Positions 27,537 through 36,206 of a stretch of 64,000 bases of DNA are shown piece after piece (the stretch's first letter is position 1; each line of letters starts with the position of its first letter). A model generated the notes under the pieces. It did not search any database. It was not told where the DNA came from and saw nothing but the letters and a program-made list of their open reading frames with translations. The translations under genes were made by a program, and so were the position numbers. The DNA is from Anaerolineae bacterium (GTDB lineage Bacteria > Chloroflexota > Anaerolineae > Aggregatilineales > Phototrophicaceae). The stretch covers positions 100,335 through 164,334 of the forward strand of contig JAHDWN010000001.1 in the NCBI GenBank assembly GCA_023382675.1, given 5' to 3'.

Positions 27537-29171
27537 ATGGCGTATGGATACGGCGGTGAACTTGTGGCGCGCGTGCTGGCGGCCCAGGGTGTCACCACGC
27601 TTTATACCCTGTGCGGCGGACACGTCGCACCGATCTATGACGGATGCCTGAATCACCAGATCCGCGTCATCGATTTCCGGCATGAACAGGCGGCTGCGCA
27701 CGCTGCCGATGCCCATGCGCGCCTGACGCGCAACATCGGCGTGGCTGTGGTGACGGCAGGGCCTGGTGTGACCGATGCAGTCACCGGGGTCGCCAATGCC
27801 TATCAGGCACGCAGCCCAATGATCCTGATCGGTGGCGCTGCACCGCTCAAGACGAAGGGCATGGGCGCGCTTCAGGAAATGCCACAAACGCCGATGTTCG
27901 AAACGTTCACCAAGGCAAGTTTCACGATTGAGGACACAGCGCGCATCCCGGAACTCATGCTTCAGGCATTCGAAACGGCCCTGAGCGGGCGTCCTGGCCC
28001 GGTGTTCATCGAACTGCCGTTTGACGTGCTGTTTAACGCGGCGGATGTGCCCGATCAGTTGCCACGCGTGAACATCGCGCCGCTTGAACCGCTGCCAGGT
28101 GACGTGGCGCGTATGTTTGAACTGCTGCGCGCGGCCAAGAAACCACTGCTGATCGCCGGTACGCAGGTGTATTGGGACGAAGCGGATGCGGCTCTGCGCG
28201 AATTGACAGAACAAACCGGCATTCCGGTCTTCACCAACGGCGCAGGGCGCGGCACGCTGCCGATGACCCATCCAAACTGCTTCAAAGATGCGCGCGGCGC
28301 GGCGATCAAGGAAGCAGATGTCGTCATCCTCCTGGGGACGCCGCTCGACTTCCGGCTCAAATACGGCCAGGAAGGCTGGAATCCGGAGAGCAAAATCATC
28401 CAGATCGAAAATGACCCCGCCGAACTCAACCACAATCGCCCTGCCGACGTTGCCATGTGTGCCAACGCGCGGCTGGTGCTGGAGGCGCTGTGTGAGGGCT
28501 TGCAGGGCATCCGCTATGACGAGTGGCTGGCACAGGTACGCGCCCTGGAGACAGAAAAGCGCGCCCGGATGAAAGATTGGATGGCGCTCGACGATGTGCC
28601 CGTCAACCACTTCCGCTTTGCCGCCGAGATCAGCGCAACCATCGACGACGACACCTTGATCGTCGTCGATGGCGGCGACATCGTCAGCGCGTGTGCCAAG
28701 ATCATCGACCTGACACAGCCCGGCCAGTGGCTCGATCCTGGCCCGCTCGGCTGCCTGGGTGTCGGCATCCCGTTTGCCATCGCCGCCAAGCATCTCTATC
28801 CGCAGAAAAAGGTTCTTGTCATCAATGGCGACGGCGCATTCGGCCTGAACGGCTTCGAATTCGATACAGCCATCCGCTTCGACCTGCCCATCGTCAGCAT
28901 CATCGGCAACGATGCAGGCTGGGGGCAGATTCGCGGGCCGCAGATCAACATGCTCGGCGAGGATCGCGCAGTTGCGACCTCCCTCGCGTCGACGCGCTAC
29001 GACCGCATCGTCGAAGCGATGGGCGGCATGGGCATCCACGTGGAGCAGCCCGACGAAATCGCGGCCGCCCTGCGCAGCGCCTTCGCCAGCGGCAAACCCG
29101 CCTGCATTAACGTGCCCATCGATCCGCGCGGCATGACCAAAACCGGCGCAAGCACGCCGTACATTGTCTAG
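27537..29171 (+). CDS. Thiamine-diphosphate-dependent enzyme (acetolactate synthase/2-hydroxyacyl-CoA lyase type)
   Basis: 544 residues from the ATG at 27537, which has AAAGG eight bases upstream; an in-frame GTG at 27528 is less likely. It has the usual three domains: pyrimidine-binding with catalytic Glu50 in FRHEQAA, a central Rossmann-like domain, and diphosphate-binding with GDG (431-433)...IGND. Sequence is nearest to the acetolactate synthase/HACL/oxalyl-CoA decarboxylase superfamily, but the substrate is unknown, and no small regulatory subunit (ilvN) or ilvC follows. Third gene of the GH13 operon. Confidence 0.85.
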   Translation: MAYGYGGELVARVLAAQGVTTLYTLCGGHVAPIYDGCLNHQIRVIDFRHEQAAAHAADAHARLTRNIGVAVVTAGPGVTDAVTGVANAYQARSPMILIGGAAPLKTKGMGALQEMPQTPMFETFTKASFTIEDTARIPELMLQAFETALSGRPGPVFIELPFDVLFNAADVPDQLPRVNIAPLEPLPGDVARMFELLRAAKKPLLIAGTQVYWDEADAALRELTEQTGIPVFTNGAGRGTLPMTHPNCFKDARGAAIKEADVVILLGTPLDFRLKYGQEGWNPESKIIQIENDPAELNHNRPADVAMCANARLVLEALCEGLQGIRYDEWLAQVRALETEKRARMKDWMALDDVPVNHFRFAAEISATIDDDTLIVVDGGDIVSACAKIIDLTQPGQWLDPGPLGCLGVGIPFAIAAKHLYPQKKVLVINGDGAFGLNGFEFDTAIRFDLPIVSIIGNDAGWGQIRGPQINMLGEDRAVATSLASTRYDRIVEAMGGMGIHVEQPDEIAAALRSAFASGKPACINVPIDPRGMTKTGASTPYIV

Positions 29172-29176
29172 GCGGA

Positions 29177-31033
29177 CTATTCGAAGTTCAGCCGTTCGAC
29201 TCTGGCGATGAATGCGCCACCGGCTTCGCCATAGCTGCCGACGCGCAGGACATAGACGCCCGTTGCAGGCAAATCGAGATCGAATTGCGGATTGAGACTC
29301 GCGCCGCTGTCGTCCACCTCGATCAACAGAGTACCATCTGGCGCGAACACAGCCGCCACAGGATCGAGCGGCGTGGCGTCCGTTCCGGCGACATTCACGC
29401 GGATGCGCTGCCCTGCCTGCCCCAGAAAGCGATACTCACGGGGAACACCCGGCCCAAGCGCATCGTCGGCGGACATCAGCGGCGATGCTACAGGCTGAGG
29501 CGTGGGCGTCGGCGCTGCTGTGAGATAACGCCAGACGAGGCGGTAGCTGCCAGCGCTGCCTGCGTTCGCGCCCGTCACACGCAGCAGGTACGTGCCGCTG
29601 TCCGGGATGACGGCCTGCTGGATGACCGGGTTCTGCGTGCCGCTGTCATCATAGGCGATGCGCAGCCCATCAGTGTTGGCCAGTTCCAGCGCCGGATCGA
29701 AACCCGCGCTTTCGGCGATGACCGCCGCCGTGATCACATCGCCGGCTGAAAGCGAAACAAACCACACGTCGCGCATCCCCAGTGCGGGCAGAGTCGCTTG
29801 CGAGGGGACATCAGGCGGCGCAAAGATCTTCGGATTATCGGCATAAGAACCATCGCGACCAAAAGCCAGGCTAAAGGAGCCGGTCGTATCGTTCAGACCA
29901 AGCACAAAGACGCTGTAGATGCCATCGACAGGCACACTGACCGCCGACGCGAGCGCCAGGGGTTCACCGCCTGACGCTGCTTCCGCACGCGCCAACAACG
30001 CGCCTTCGGGATCGTAAAATTCGAAGGCCGGGCGCAGACCGGATTCATCGCTGGCACGCGCGGCAACCGTCAGCACGTCGTTGGCCTGTGCCTCAATGGT
30101 GAAGCGGGCGAAATCGCCGGGGCGTTCAACCTGCCCGCTCGCAGGCACATGATCGCGCAGCACGCTGTCTTCCGACACCAGGGGTGATGCGAGCGCGCTG
30201 ATGGGTGGGGTCGGCGATGGTGGCGCAGACGTGGGCAGCAGCGCAGGCTGAGCGTCCAGCCTGAAGGCAACTTGATAGTCTCCGCCGCCGCTGTCTGCAC
30301 GCAGTTGGACAAAATAGTCACCCGTGTATGGCAGTTGAACTTGATTGAATAGCGGGGTATCCGCGCCGCCGCTCTCTTCATCCGTGAGCAGGACGGCTCC
30401 TTGTGAGTCGAACAGCGTCAGCGCCGGATCGATAGCTCCGTCGAGCGTTTGCAGTCGAAGAAACAGGAACTGACCCGCCATGCCTGCAAAAGCGATCACC
30501 TGGGTATCGCCAGTCTGTTCGAAACGTCCATTGATGGTCTGCCCGCTGACCGGCTGACCGAGGTAGGTACCAAGGGCAGCGTACACCGGCGTAGGCGTCG
30601 CCGATGGCGTGACCGTCGGTGTCGGCGACGCAGTTGTGGTGGCCGTCGCTGTCGGCGGTGGGACACTCTCCAGCGAGAGCGTGTAGATCGCCGTCCCTGC
30701 CAGGGAGCCTCGCGCGATGGTCGCAGTATACGTGCCGTCGGCAGGCGCATTGATGACGATACTGCTGCCCGATGCGATGAGCTGTCCATCCGGCGCAGCG
30801 AGTTGCAGCGAAAGTGCTTGCTCCGAGTCGATACTCAATTGGATCGGCTGCCCTGCGCGCGCGACGAAGAGCCAGTTCTGTGCCGCAAAACCTTCTTGCA
30901 AAGCATCTGCCTCCGCGCCGCCATATTCAAGGAGACGATCCGGTGCGATAGCAATTTCCGGCGAAGCTACGTCGGTGGGTGCGCAAGCGGCAGCAACAAG
31001 CAGTATCGCAGCGATCAACATCCATAGGCGCAT
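29177..31033 (-). CDS. Lipoprotein with five pre-peptidase-like beta repeats
   Basis: About 618 residues from the ATG at 31033 (MRLWMLIAAILLVAAAC). The signal peptide has a lipobox ending at Cys17, so it should be lipidated by Lgt, whose gene is in this window. After a Thr/Pro-rich linker there are about five repeats of roughly 80-90 residues with the pattern of bacterial pre-peptidase C-terminal (PPC) domains: DPALTLFDSQG, then GTY/GDYFVQL. No enzymatic domain is seen. Probably a surface structural or binding protein. Converges with the TPP enzyme, five bases apart. Confidence 0.8.
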   Translation of the reverse strand: MRLWMLIAAILLVAAACAPTDVASPEIAIAPDRLLEYGGAEADALQEGFAAQNWLFVARAGQPIQLSIDSEQALSLQLAAPDGQLIASGSSIVINAPADGTYTATIARGSLAGTAIYTLSLESVPPPTATATTTASPTPTVTPSATPTPVYAALGTYLGQPVSGQTINGRFEQTGDTQVIAFAGMAGQFLFLRLQTLDGAIDPALTLFDSQGAVLLTDEESGGADTPLFNQVQLPYTGDYFVQLRADSGGGDYQVAFRLDAQPALLPTSAPPSPTPPISALASPLVSEDSVLRDHVPASGQVERPGDFARFTIEAQANDVLTVAARASDESGLRPAFEFYDPEGALLARAEAASGGEPLALASAVSVPVDGIYSVFVLGLNDTTGSFSLAFGRDGSYADNPKIFAPPDVPSQATLPALGMRDVWFVSLSAGDVITAAVIAESAGFDPALELANTDGLRIAYDDSGTQNPVIQQAVIPDSGTYLLRVTGANAGSAGSYRLVWRYLTAAPTPTPQPVASPLMSADDALGPGVPREYRFLGQAGQRIRVNVAGTDATPLDPVAAVFAPDGTLLIEVDDSGASLNPQFDLDLPATGVYVLRVGSYGEAGGAFIARVERLNFE

Positions 31034-31187
31034 AAAATCATCCCAGAGAGAACAGGAAAGAAACTGCCTCCTTTTTATCCCAAAAATCGCCGCTCGCAAG
31101 CCACTCACGCATACCGATCAATAACTGGATAGGCCGGGATTGGCTGGTACAATGATTGCGCATCATCTGCTAAAGGTAACGAACTGC

Positions 31188-31742
31188 ATGGGCATTATTC
31201 CCGACATCATTCACGAATCCACGGATATTGCAGGCGTCTACACCGTATCTATCCGCGCTTTTGCCGACGAACGCGGCCAGTTCATGGAGACATTTCGCCG
31301 CGAATGGTTTCCCTGGATCGATTGGTCGCACATCCAGAGCAACCGGTCAGACAGCAAGGCGGGCGTCCTCCGAGGACTGCATTTTCACCGCAAGCAAGTC
31401 GATTACTGGTACGCGATGAATGGTCGTATTCGCGCGGGCATGATCGATCTGCGGCGGTCTTCGCCGACGTACATGGCAAGCTGTGTGCTGGAGATCGGCG
31501 AGGAAAACAACCTGGGTCTGTTTATCCCCGTGGGCGTTGCGCACGGCTTTTACGCATTGACCGATGCGACACTGACATATCTCGTCAATCAGTATTACGA
31601 TGGCGCAGACGAACTGGGCATCGCCTGGAACGACCCCGATCTCGATCTGGATTGGGGCATCGATCAGCCGCCTGTGCTGTCGCCGCGCGATCAGAAAAAT
31701 CCCCGTCTGTGTGACATCGCCGCCGAGCTGCTGCCGGGTTAG
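31188..31742 (+). CDS. RmlC-like sugar epimerase (dTDP-4-dehydrorhamnose 3,5-epimerase family)
   Basis: 184 residues from the ATG at 31188 (MGIIPDIIHESTDIAGVY). It has the RmlC cupin features: ADERGQFMETFR, GVLRGLHFH with the probable catalytic His65, PVGVAHGF and QYY...GIAWNDPDLDLDW. It differs from classical RmlC around residues 66-74 (HRKQVDYWY in place of the HAQGKLV-type stretch), so the substrate may not be the rhamnose intermediate. No rmlA, B or D lie nearby. Earlier in-frame starts (TTG at 31140, ATG at 31152) are possible. Confidence 0.83.
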   Translation: MGIIPDIIHESTDIAGVYTVSIRAFADERGQFMETFRREWFPWIDWSHIQSNRSDSKAGVLRGLHFHRKQVDYWYAMNGRIRAGMIDLRRSSPTYMASCVLEIGEENNLGLFIPVGVAHGFYALTDATLTYLVNQYYDGADELGIAWNDPDLDLDWGIDQPPVLSPRDQKNPRLCDIAAELLPG

Positions 31743-31748
31743 CCGAGC

Positions 31749-33590
31749 CTAATCTTCGCGCTCGTTGTCCTGCTGGCCACCGATATAACCGGCCATCCAC
31801 TTGAGCACATCGACCGCGCTGTGGGGTAGCTGTTCACCCTGGATAAGCTGGCGATCAACCTCTTCCTCTCGCCGGATCAGGCTGGGCTTGGTGCGCCGAT
31901 CCCCCAGAAGGCTGAGCAGTTCCGCCAGTTCCTTGAAATCACGCGCGAGGATTTGCTGTTCTTGCGGTGACAGGCTGCTGTCCTGTGCTTCCAACTCGGT
32001 GCGCGCAACAGTCAGATCGAAATTGATCTGGCGTTTGCCGTCGGCGTCAAAGGCGTTGGAGAGTGCTTCCAATGTACCAAAGGTCACATGGATGTCATCG
32101 GCAAACTGCTTGAGGGTACGTTTGCCCAGCATTCTGCGAAATGCCAGGATGGTTTGGAGCACGGCGCGCGGTTCATCGGTGAGGCGCTTGCCTTCGAGCG
32201 CACGCTCCAGCTTATTGAGACGGGCCGTCGGCAGTGACCGGGCAAACCCGCGCCACCAGGTCTGTACCATCTCACGCGCCTGTGGCTGCCAGGCTGACTG
32301 CTGCACAAGCTGTACGATGCCTTCGATCAGTGACTCGTCATCTTCGCGCTTTTCCAAAACGGTGCAGAGACGACGCGCTGCGATCCGCGTCGCGATTTCA
32401 CTCTCTTGCTCCAGTCCATAATTCAGCATGTGCCAGAGCGTTTCCGCTTGCAGGACAATCGACTGATTCTGCTGTAAGAGGCGCGCATACTGGTCAACAA
32501 TTGGCTGCGACGCTGCATCCCAGCCCTGCTGTTCCAGCAGTGCCGCGTAGAGATCAGATAGATCAGCCTGCTGAAGCGTTCCAGAGGCCACCAGCGCCGA
32601 AGCCAGCGCAGCCATCTCAGGTGCTGCACGATGCGCCCGGAAAAGGGCCGTAGCAATTCGTTCAGGTTTATCCTGCATGGTCGCCAGTTGGCTGGCAAAA
32701 CGATGAAACAGGGGGTCACGCGCATCCCGCAAGCTAAGCGCGAGCAGCCTGTCAAATGCTGGCGTGCTCATCCAGGCAGCCCCGGTTTCTGCCAGTGTGT
32801 CAATGACATGCTCCGGGCGATACTGAGGTGGAAGACTCGCCCCCGCCCCGGCGACATAAAAATGCCACAACTGCTCGATCACTGCTGGTGTCAACGATGG
32901 CGCATTCTGGTGGTAGGCAGCCTGCGCTGCTGCCAGCAAGAATGCATCTGAACTATGCTCACTGAGTAAGGCCAGTAAATCGCCATCCCCACGGTCGATC
33001 ATGCGCCGAAACTCGTCCGGCAGTGATTCCATCAGGCTTTTGTCGTTAAGAAGCAAGGCCAAAGCAGCCGGCGAACGCTTGAGGGCCAGCAGGATCAGCC
33101 CGCGCGCAAGAGCAGGATCTTCGTGAGCGCGGGTTTGCGCGGCCAGGATTCCGTGATGCAAGATCTCACCAAGATCGTAGTTCATCGGCTCTCTGGCGAT
33201 AAGTGTCAGCCAGTTCAGAATTGTTTCCGGATCGCCATCGGTAATGGCAACGTGCAGCGCTGCCAGCGCCGCCTGTCGCAACCGGAAAAGCCAGCGGGCG
33301 TCGGACTTGGCAACCAGACGCGTTCGAACAAAACGATAGGCCGTATCGGGCTGGCTGTGAAGCGCATCATCGAATAACGGATTGATCTGCTGTTCGAGCG
33401 CTGGATCTCCGTCCATCGCCTGCGCAAGAGCGAGCGCAGCATCTTGCTCGCCGTTATTCAAAGCGCGGTCAAAAAGCTTCGTGGCGACGCCAAGACGCAC
33501 AGATTGACCCGCGTCAACTTCCGCCAAAGCAGCAATCAACTCAGAAGTCGCTGGCGGCGCTGCGTCATTTGTTTCTTGCTGAGCCTGCAA
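31749..33590 (-). CDS. Large alpha-helical protein, function unknown
   Basis: About 613 residues, almost wholly helical and Ala/Leu-rich, without signal peptide or membrane span; it looks like a helical-repeat (HEAT/TPR-like) protein. The C-terminal part (about 540-600) has a charged helix pair (LARDFKELAELLSLL). I recognise no family motif. The start is uncertain: 33590 is a TTG with a weak ribosome site, there is no ATG or GTG upstream before a stop, and the next in-frame ATG is at codon 59. Converges with the RmlC-like gene, six bases apart. Confidence 0.7.
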   Translation of the reverse strand: MQAQQETNDAAPPATSELIAALAEVDAGQSVRLGVATKLFDRALNNGEQDAALALAQAMDGDPALEQQINPLFDDALHSQPDTAYRFVRTRLVAKSDARWLFRLRQAALAALHVAITDGDPETILNWLTLIAREPMNYDLGEILHHGILAAQTRAHEDPALARGLILLALKRSPAALALLLNDKSLMESLPDEFRRMIDRGDGDLLALLSEHSSDAFLLAAAQAAYHQNAPSLTPAVIEQLWHFYVAGAGASLPPQYRPEHVIDTLAETGAAWMSTPAFDRLLALSLRDARDPLFHRFASQLATMQDKPERIATALFRAHRAAPEMAALASALVASGTLQQADLSDLYAALLEQQGWDAASQPIVDQYARLLQQNQSIVLQAETLWHMLNYGLEQESEIATRIAARRLCTVLEKREDDESLIEGIVQLVQQSAWQPQAREMVQTWWRGFARSLPTARLNKLERALEGKRLTDEPRAVLQTILAFRRMLGKRTLKQFADDIHVTFGTLEALSNAFDADGKRQINFDLTVARTELEAQDSSLSPQEQQILARDFKELAELLSLLGDRRTKPSLIRREEEVDRQLIQGEQLPHSAVDVLKWMAGYIGGQQDNERED

Positions 33591-33724
33591 ATGGGTATCT
33601 CGTGAAGGTAAAGTGGAATCAGAAGGATGCAGTGAACAATTCTCCCTGCAGAGTAACCAACGTTCCTATCTTACGATAAACTCCCGTGCCGATCAAAGAT
33701 TCTGGCGGTGATTTAACAATTGCA

Positions 33725-34498
33725 TCAGGCGAGATTGCGAACTTTGCGAATGAAATCAACGCTCTGCAGGCGGCGTTCGACCAGATGCGTGACGTAGCCA
33801 AGCATGGCGCGCTCGGCTTCTTCATGGGTGCGTGTGGGGACTTTGAGAGAGGCTACCTGTTTCCAGGTGCTGCGCTGAAGATGGCGCAGCAATTTGAGTG
33901 CATCCACGCTCAACGACACGACACTGGCTGTGCGCAACACATGGCGCGGGCAAACGACACCGCCAGCCGTGTGATCAAAAAATTGATCTTCCGGCAGCAG
34001 CGGCTCATGCTCGACCACGCAGTTGATCAGTTCCGGGCGAAAACCGACCAGATCGAGCAGGCGCAGCTCGAAAAAGCGCACCACAAGGCGCAAATCCGCT
34101 TCCAGGCTCAAACGGATGAAGGTGTCATCCATGAGCCTGAAGAGTGCTCCGGCATCGGTTTCGCCCTCGGTCGTGAGTCTGTCCAATAGCTCCGCGCAAT
34201 AGCTCGCGTGCGCGCCCCGGTTCAAATCTTCGCGCAGGGGCAAAAACGGAGCAGTCATCTCGGCCTGCACACAAATGCCCAGATCACGCCCGCGATGAAT
34301 CAGCATGTCCGCACGGGTGTACAACTCGACGTGACCGGTTTTGCTGCTGTTAAGTTTACGTGCCCCCTTGGCAACCACATCGAGCTTGCCCTGGTAGGGC
34401 GTCAACACCGTCAGAAGACGGTCAGCCTCGCCGAAATCGCGCCGTCTAAGGATGAGCGCCGGCGTCCGTAAAGAGCGCAGACGATGTTGATCAGTCAC
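33725..34498 (-). CDS. recO: DNA repair protein RecO
   Basis: 257 residues with GTG start (GGAG nine bases upstream). N-terminal OB fold (residues 1-85, ALILRRRDFGEADRLLTVLTP) and helical C-terminal domain. RecO loads RecA with RecR and anneals SSB-coated DNA. The zinc site seen in many RecO proteins (C-x2-C...C-x2-C) is altered: Cys160-x3-His164 and Cys183-x2-His186. Three bases after the cdd stop, so one transcription unit. recF is present elsewhere in the window (63.1 kb). Confidence 0.93.
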   Translation of the reverse strand: MTDQHRLRSLRTPALILRRRDFGEADRLLTVLTPYQGKLDVVAKGARKLNSSKTGHVELYTRADMLIHRGRDLGICVQAEMTAPFLPLREDLNRGAHASYCAELLDRLTTEGETDAGALFRLMDDTFIRLSLEADLRLVVRFFELRLLDLVGFRPELINCVVEHEPLLPEDQFFDHTAGGVVCPRHVLRTASVVSLSVDALKLLRHLQRSTWKQVASLKVPTRTHEEAERAMLGYVTHLVERRLQSVDFIRKVRNLA

Positions 34499-34501
34499 AG
34501 A

Positions 34502-34903
34502 TCAGGTCTCCAGATTGTCGGGGCCAAAACCATGCAGGAGCAGATCGGACAGCGGGCCGTCCCAGTGAACAGCGCCGTTGAAATCCACCATCAGCACGCG
34601 CAGGCTGGGCGCAAATTCATACAGCATTTGACGGCACAGACCACAGGGCGACCCGCCGTTGGGAGTCGCGACCACGATCACATCGAATTTGCGTACACCC
34701 TCACTGACCGCCTTGACGAGGGCGACGCGTTCGGCGCAAATCGTCGCCGGATAGGCGGCGTTTTCGATGTTGCAGCCCGAGTAGACCACCCCCGCTGGCG
34801 TGTGCAAGGCCGCCCCCACATGGTAATTAGAATAGGGTGCATAAGCCCGCCCGGCGGCGTCGATGGCGTCTTTTATCAAAGCTGAAAGTTGATCGTCGGT
34901 CAC
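34502..34903 (-). CDS. cdd: Cytidine deaminase
   Basis: 133 residues from the GTG at 34903, which has AGG eight bases upstream and gives the family length; a TTG at 34930 would add nine residues. It hydrolyses cytidine/deoxycytidine to uridine for pyrimidine salvage. The zinc and catalytic motifs are complete: CNIENAAYPATICAER (Cys and catalytic Glu of CAE) and PCGLC. First gene before recO. Confidence 0.94.
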   Translation of the reverse strand: MTDDQLSALIKDAIDAAGRAYAPYSNYHVGAALHTPAGVVYSGCNIENAAYPATICAERVALVKAVSEGVRKFDVIVVATPNGGSPCGLCRQMLYEFAPSLRVLMVDFNGAVHWDGPLSDLLLHGFGPDNLET

Positions 34904-34949
34904 GCGATATACCTGCAATAAAGATTTCAAAGCTCAGTTCGCATTCGAC

Positions 34950-34985
34950 ATTATAGCGTGGATTGCGTGCGCGCCGCAGCGATTG
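34950..34985 (-). promoter_or_regulatory. Possible promoter of cdd-recO (-10 only clear)
   Basis: A perfect TATAAT on the minus strand (34950-34955) lies about 40 bases upstream of the cdd GTG. No good -35 hexamer is spaced 16-18 bases from it, so the assignment rests on the -10 and on position in the divergent gap with rpmJ. Confidence 0.35.
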
Positions 34986-35009
34986 CGCTGTTTGTGTTCG
35001 ATTCCACCA

Positions 35010-35037
35010 TAGACAACATATTCATCTTTGCTATAAT
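35010..35037 (+). promoter_or_regulatory. Promoter of the rpmJ-rpsM-rpsK-rpoA cluster
   Basis: TAGACA (35010-35015) and a perfect TATAAT (35032-35037) are 16 bases apart. It lies 41 bases upstream of rpmJ and is the only good sigma-70 promoter in the divergent gap on this strand. Confidence 0.75.
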
Positions 35038-35078
35038 CCTGATTCCGTTACTCGATTAGCTGAGTGAAAGTGATCATC

Positions 35079-35192
35079 ATGCGCGTCACCGCATCTGTAA
35101 AGCGGCGCTGCCCGAAGTGCCGTATTATTCGGCGCAACGGGAACGTAATGGTGATCTGCGTGAATCCGAAGCACAAACAGCGCCAGGGCTAA
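35079..35192 (+). CDS. rpmJ: 50S ribosomal protein L36
   Basis: A 37-codon gene, easy to miss. It starts [14 protein letters not shown] and has the zinc ligands of the C-type L36: Cys11-x2-Cys14-x12-Cys27-x4-His32. L36 is a small zinc-ribbon protein of the large subunit. It heads the alpha-operon type cluster, 32 bases before rpsM. infA, which often precedes rpmJ, is absent. Confidence 0.95.
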   Translation: MRVTASVKRRCPKCRIIRRNGNVMVICVNPKHKQRQG

Positions 35193-35224
35193 GCGCAGAG
35201 ACACCTGGAGGATAGTGAAACCAT

Positions 35225-35611
35225 ATGGCACGTATTGAGGGCGTGGACCTGCCACGCGACAAGCGAATTGAAGTTGCGCTCACTTATATCTATGGCGTAG
35301 GCCGCCCGACAAGCAATAAGATTCTGGCGCAGACAGGCGTAAGCCCGGATACGCGCGTTAAGGATCTCACCGAAGCTGAACTCCAACTCCTGCGTGAAGC
35401 GCTCGGCGGTATGACCGTCGAAGGCGATTTGAAGCGCGAAGTGCAGCTCAACATTAAACGCTTGATGGAAATCGGCTGCTATCGTGGTTTGCGTCACCGC
35501 CGTAACCTGCCTGTGCATGGTCAACGTACACGCACCAATGCGCGCACCCGCAAGGGTCCAAAGAAGACCGTACCAGGGCGTGGGCGTCGTCGCGGCGCGA
35601 CCAAGAAATAA
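35225..35611 (+). CDS. rpsM: 30S ribosomal protein S13
   Basis: 128-residue S13, starting [24 protein letters not shown], with the basic tail [23 protein letters not shown]13 forms intersubunit bridges and contacts P-site tRNA. GGAGG precedes the ATG at some distance (13 bases). Followed by a hairpin region before rpsK. Confidence 0.98.
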   Translation: MARIEGVDLPRDKRIEVALTYIYGVGRPTSNKILAQTGVSPDTRVKDLTEAELQLLREALGGMTVEGDLKREVQLNIKRLMEIGCYRGLRHRRNLPVHGQRTRTNARTRKGPKKTVPGRGRRRGATKK

Positions 35612-35637
35612 CGCGCCATCATCATTAACAGTAGAAA

Positions 35638-35676
35638 ACAAGGGCATGGTTTTTCGTGCCCTTGTGTCCATTTTTA
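35638..35676 (+). terminator. Terminator-like hairpin between rpsM and rpsK
   Basis: A perfect 9-bp stem (35638-35646 ACAAGGGCA with 35657-35665 TGCCCTTGT, 10-base loop) is followed five bases later by TTTTT. Placing such a hairpin inside a ribosomal operon suggests partial termination or processing. The gap before the T run makes it weaker than a standard terminator. Confidence 0.45.
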
Positions 35677-35690
35677 TCAGTGATCACATA

Positions 35691-35714
35691 GCGTCCTATG
35701 AACCCATAGGGCGC
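35691..35714 (+). other. 10-bp stem-loop upstream of rpsK
   Basis: GCGTCCTATG (35691-35700) pairs with CATAGGGCGC (35705-35714) around a 4-base loop, with one G-T pair. It lies 36 bases upstream of the rpsK start. It could be a protein-binding leader element for feedback by a ribosomal protein, but no known motif matches it by eye. Confidence 0.4.
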
Positions 35715-35749
35715 ATGTTAGTGAAAGCGCCATTCAGCGAGGTTAGAGC

Positions 35750-36154
35750 ATGGCACGTCAACCAGCACGCAAAGGCGGACGACGTACCGCTAAGCGCGTC
35801 GTCAAGAACATTCCCTACGGCCAGGCGCATATCAATGCGTCCTTCAATAACACCATCATTTCGATGACTGATCAGTCGGGCAATGTGGTGTCCTGGGCCA
35901 GTGCGGGCACTAGCGGTTTCAAAGGCAGTCGTAAGAGCACCCCATATGCAGCGCGCGTTGCGGCACAAGCTGCCTCCGAAACGGCGCAAACGCATGGGAT
36001 GCAGGAAGTCGATGTTTTCATCAAGGGGCCAGGGCCGGGCCGTGAAGCAGCGATCCGCGCCATCCAGGCAAGCGGTCTCAAGGTGCGCTCGATCACCGAT
36101 GAGACACCAATTCCGCACAACGGTGTTCGCCCCCCCAAGAAGCGCCGCGTCTAA
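35750..36154 (+). CDS. rpsK: 30S ribosomal protein S11
   Basis: 134-residue S11, with [32 protein letters not shown] core (about 29-57), the conserved [12 protein letters not shown] and the end [17 protein letters not shown]11 forms the platform around the E site. GAGG lies seven bases before the start. The gene normally next, rpsD, is missing; rpoA follows after 52 bases. Confidence 0.98.
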   Translation: MARQPARKGGRRTAKRVVKNIPYGQAHINASFNNTIISMTDQSGNVVSWASAGTSGFKGSRKSTPYAARVAAQAASETAQTHGMQEVDVFIKGPGPGREAAIRAIQASGLKVRSITDETPIPHNGVRPPKKRRV

Positions 36155-36206
36155 CGCTTTTTCGCGCCTGATTTATGGAACGTGTTTTGAGTAGGAGGAC
36201 GCGGTC

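Noticed and set aside
27324..29039. 571-codon open frame opposite the TPP enzyme
   Set aside because: The plus-strand TPP gene has all family motifs; GC-rich third positions open the opposite frame.
31188..31742. RmlC-like gene as part of a rhamnose pathway
   Set aside because: No rmlA, rmlB or rmlD nearby and the region after the catalytic His is divergent.
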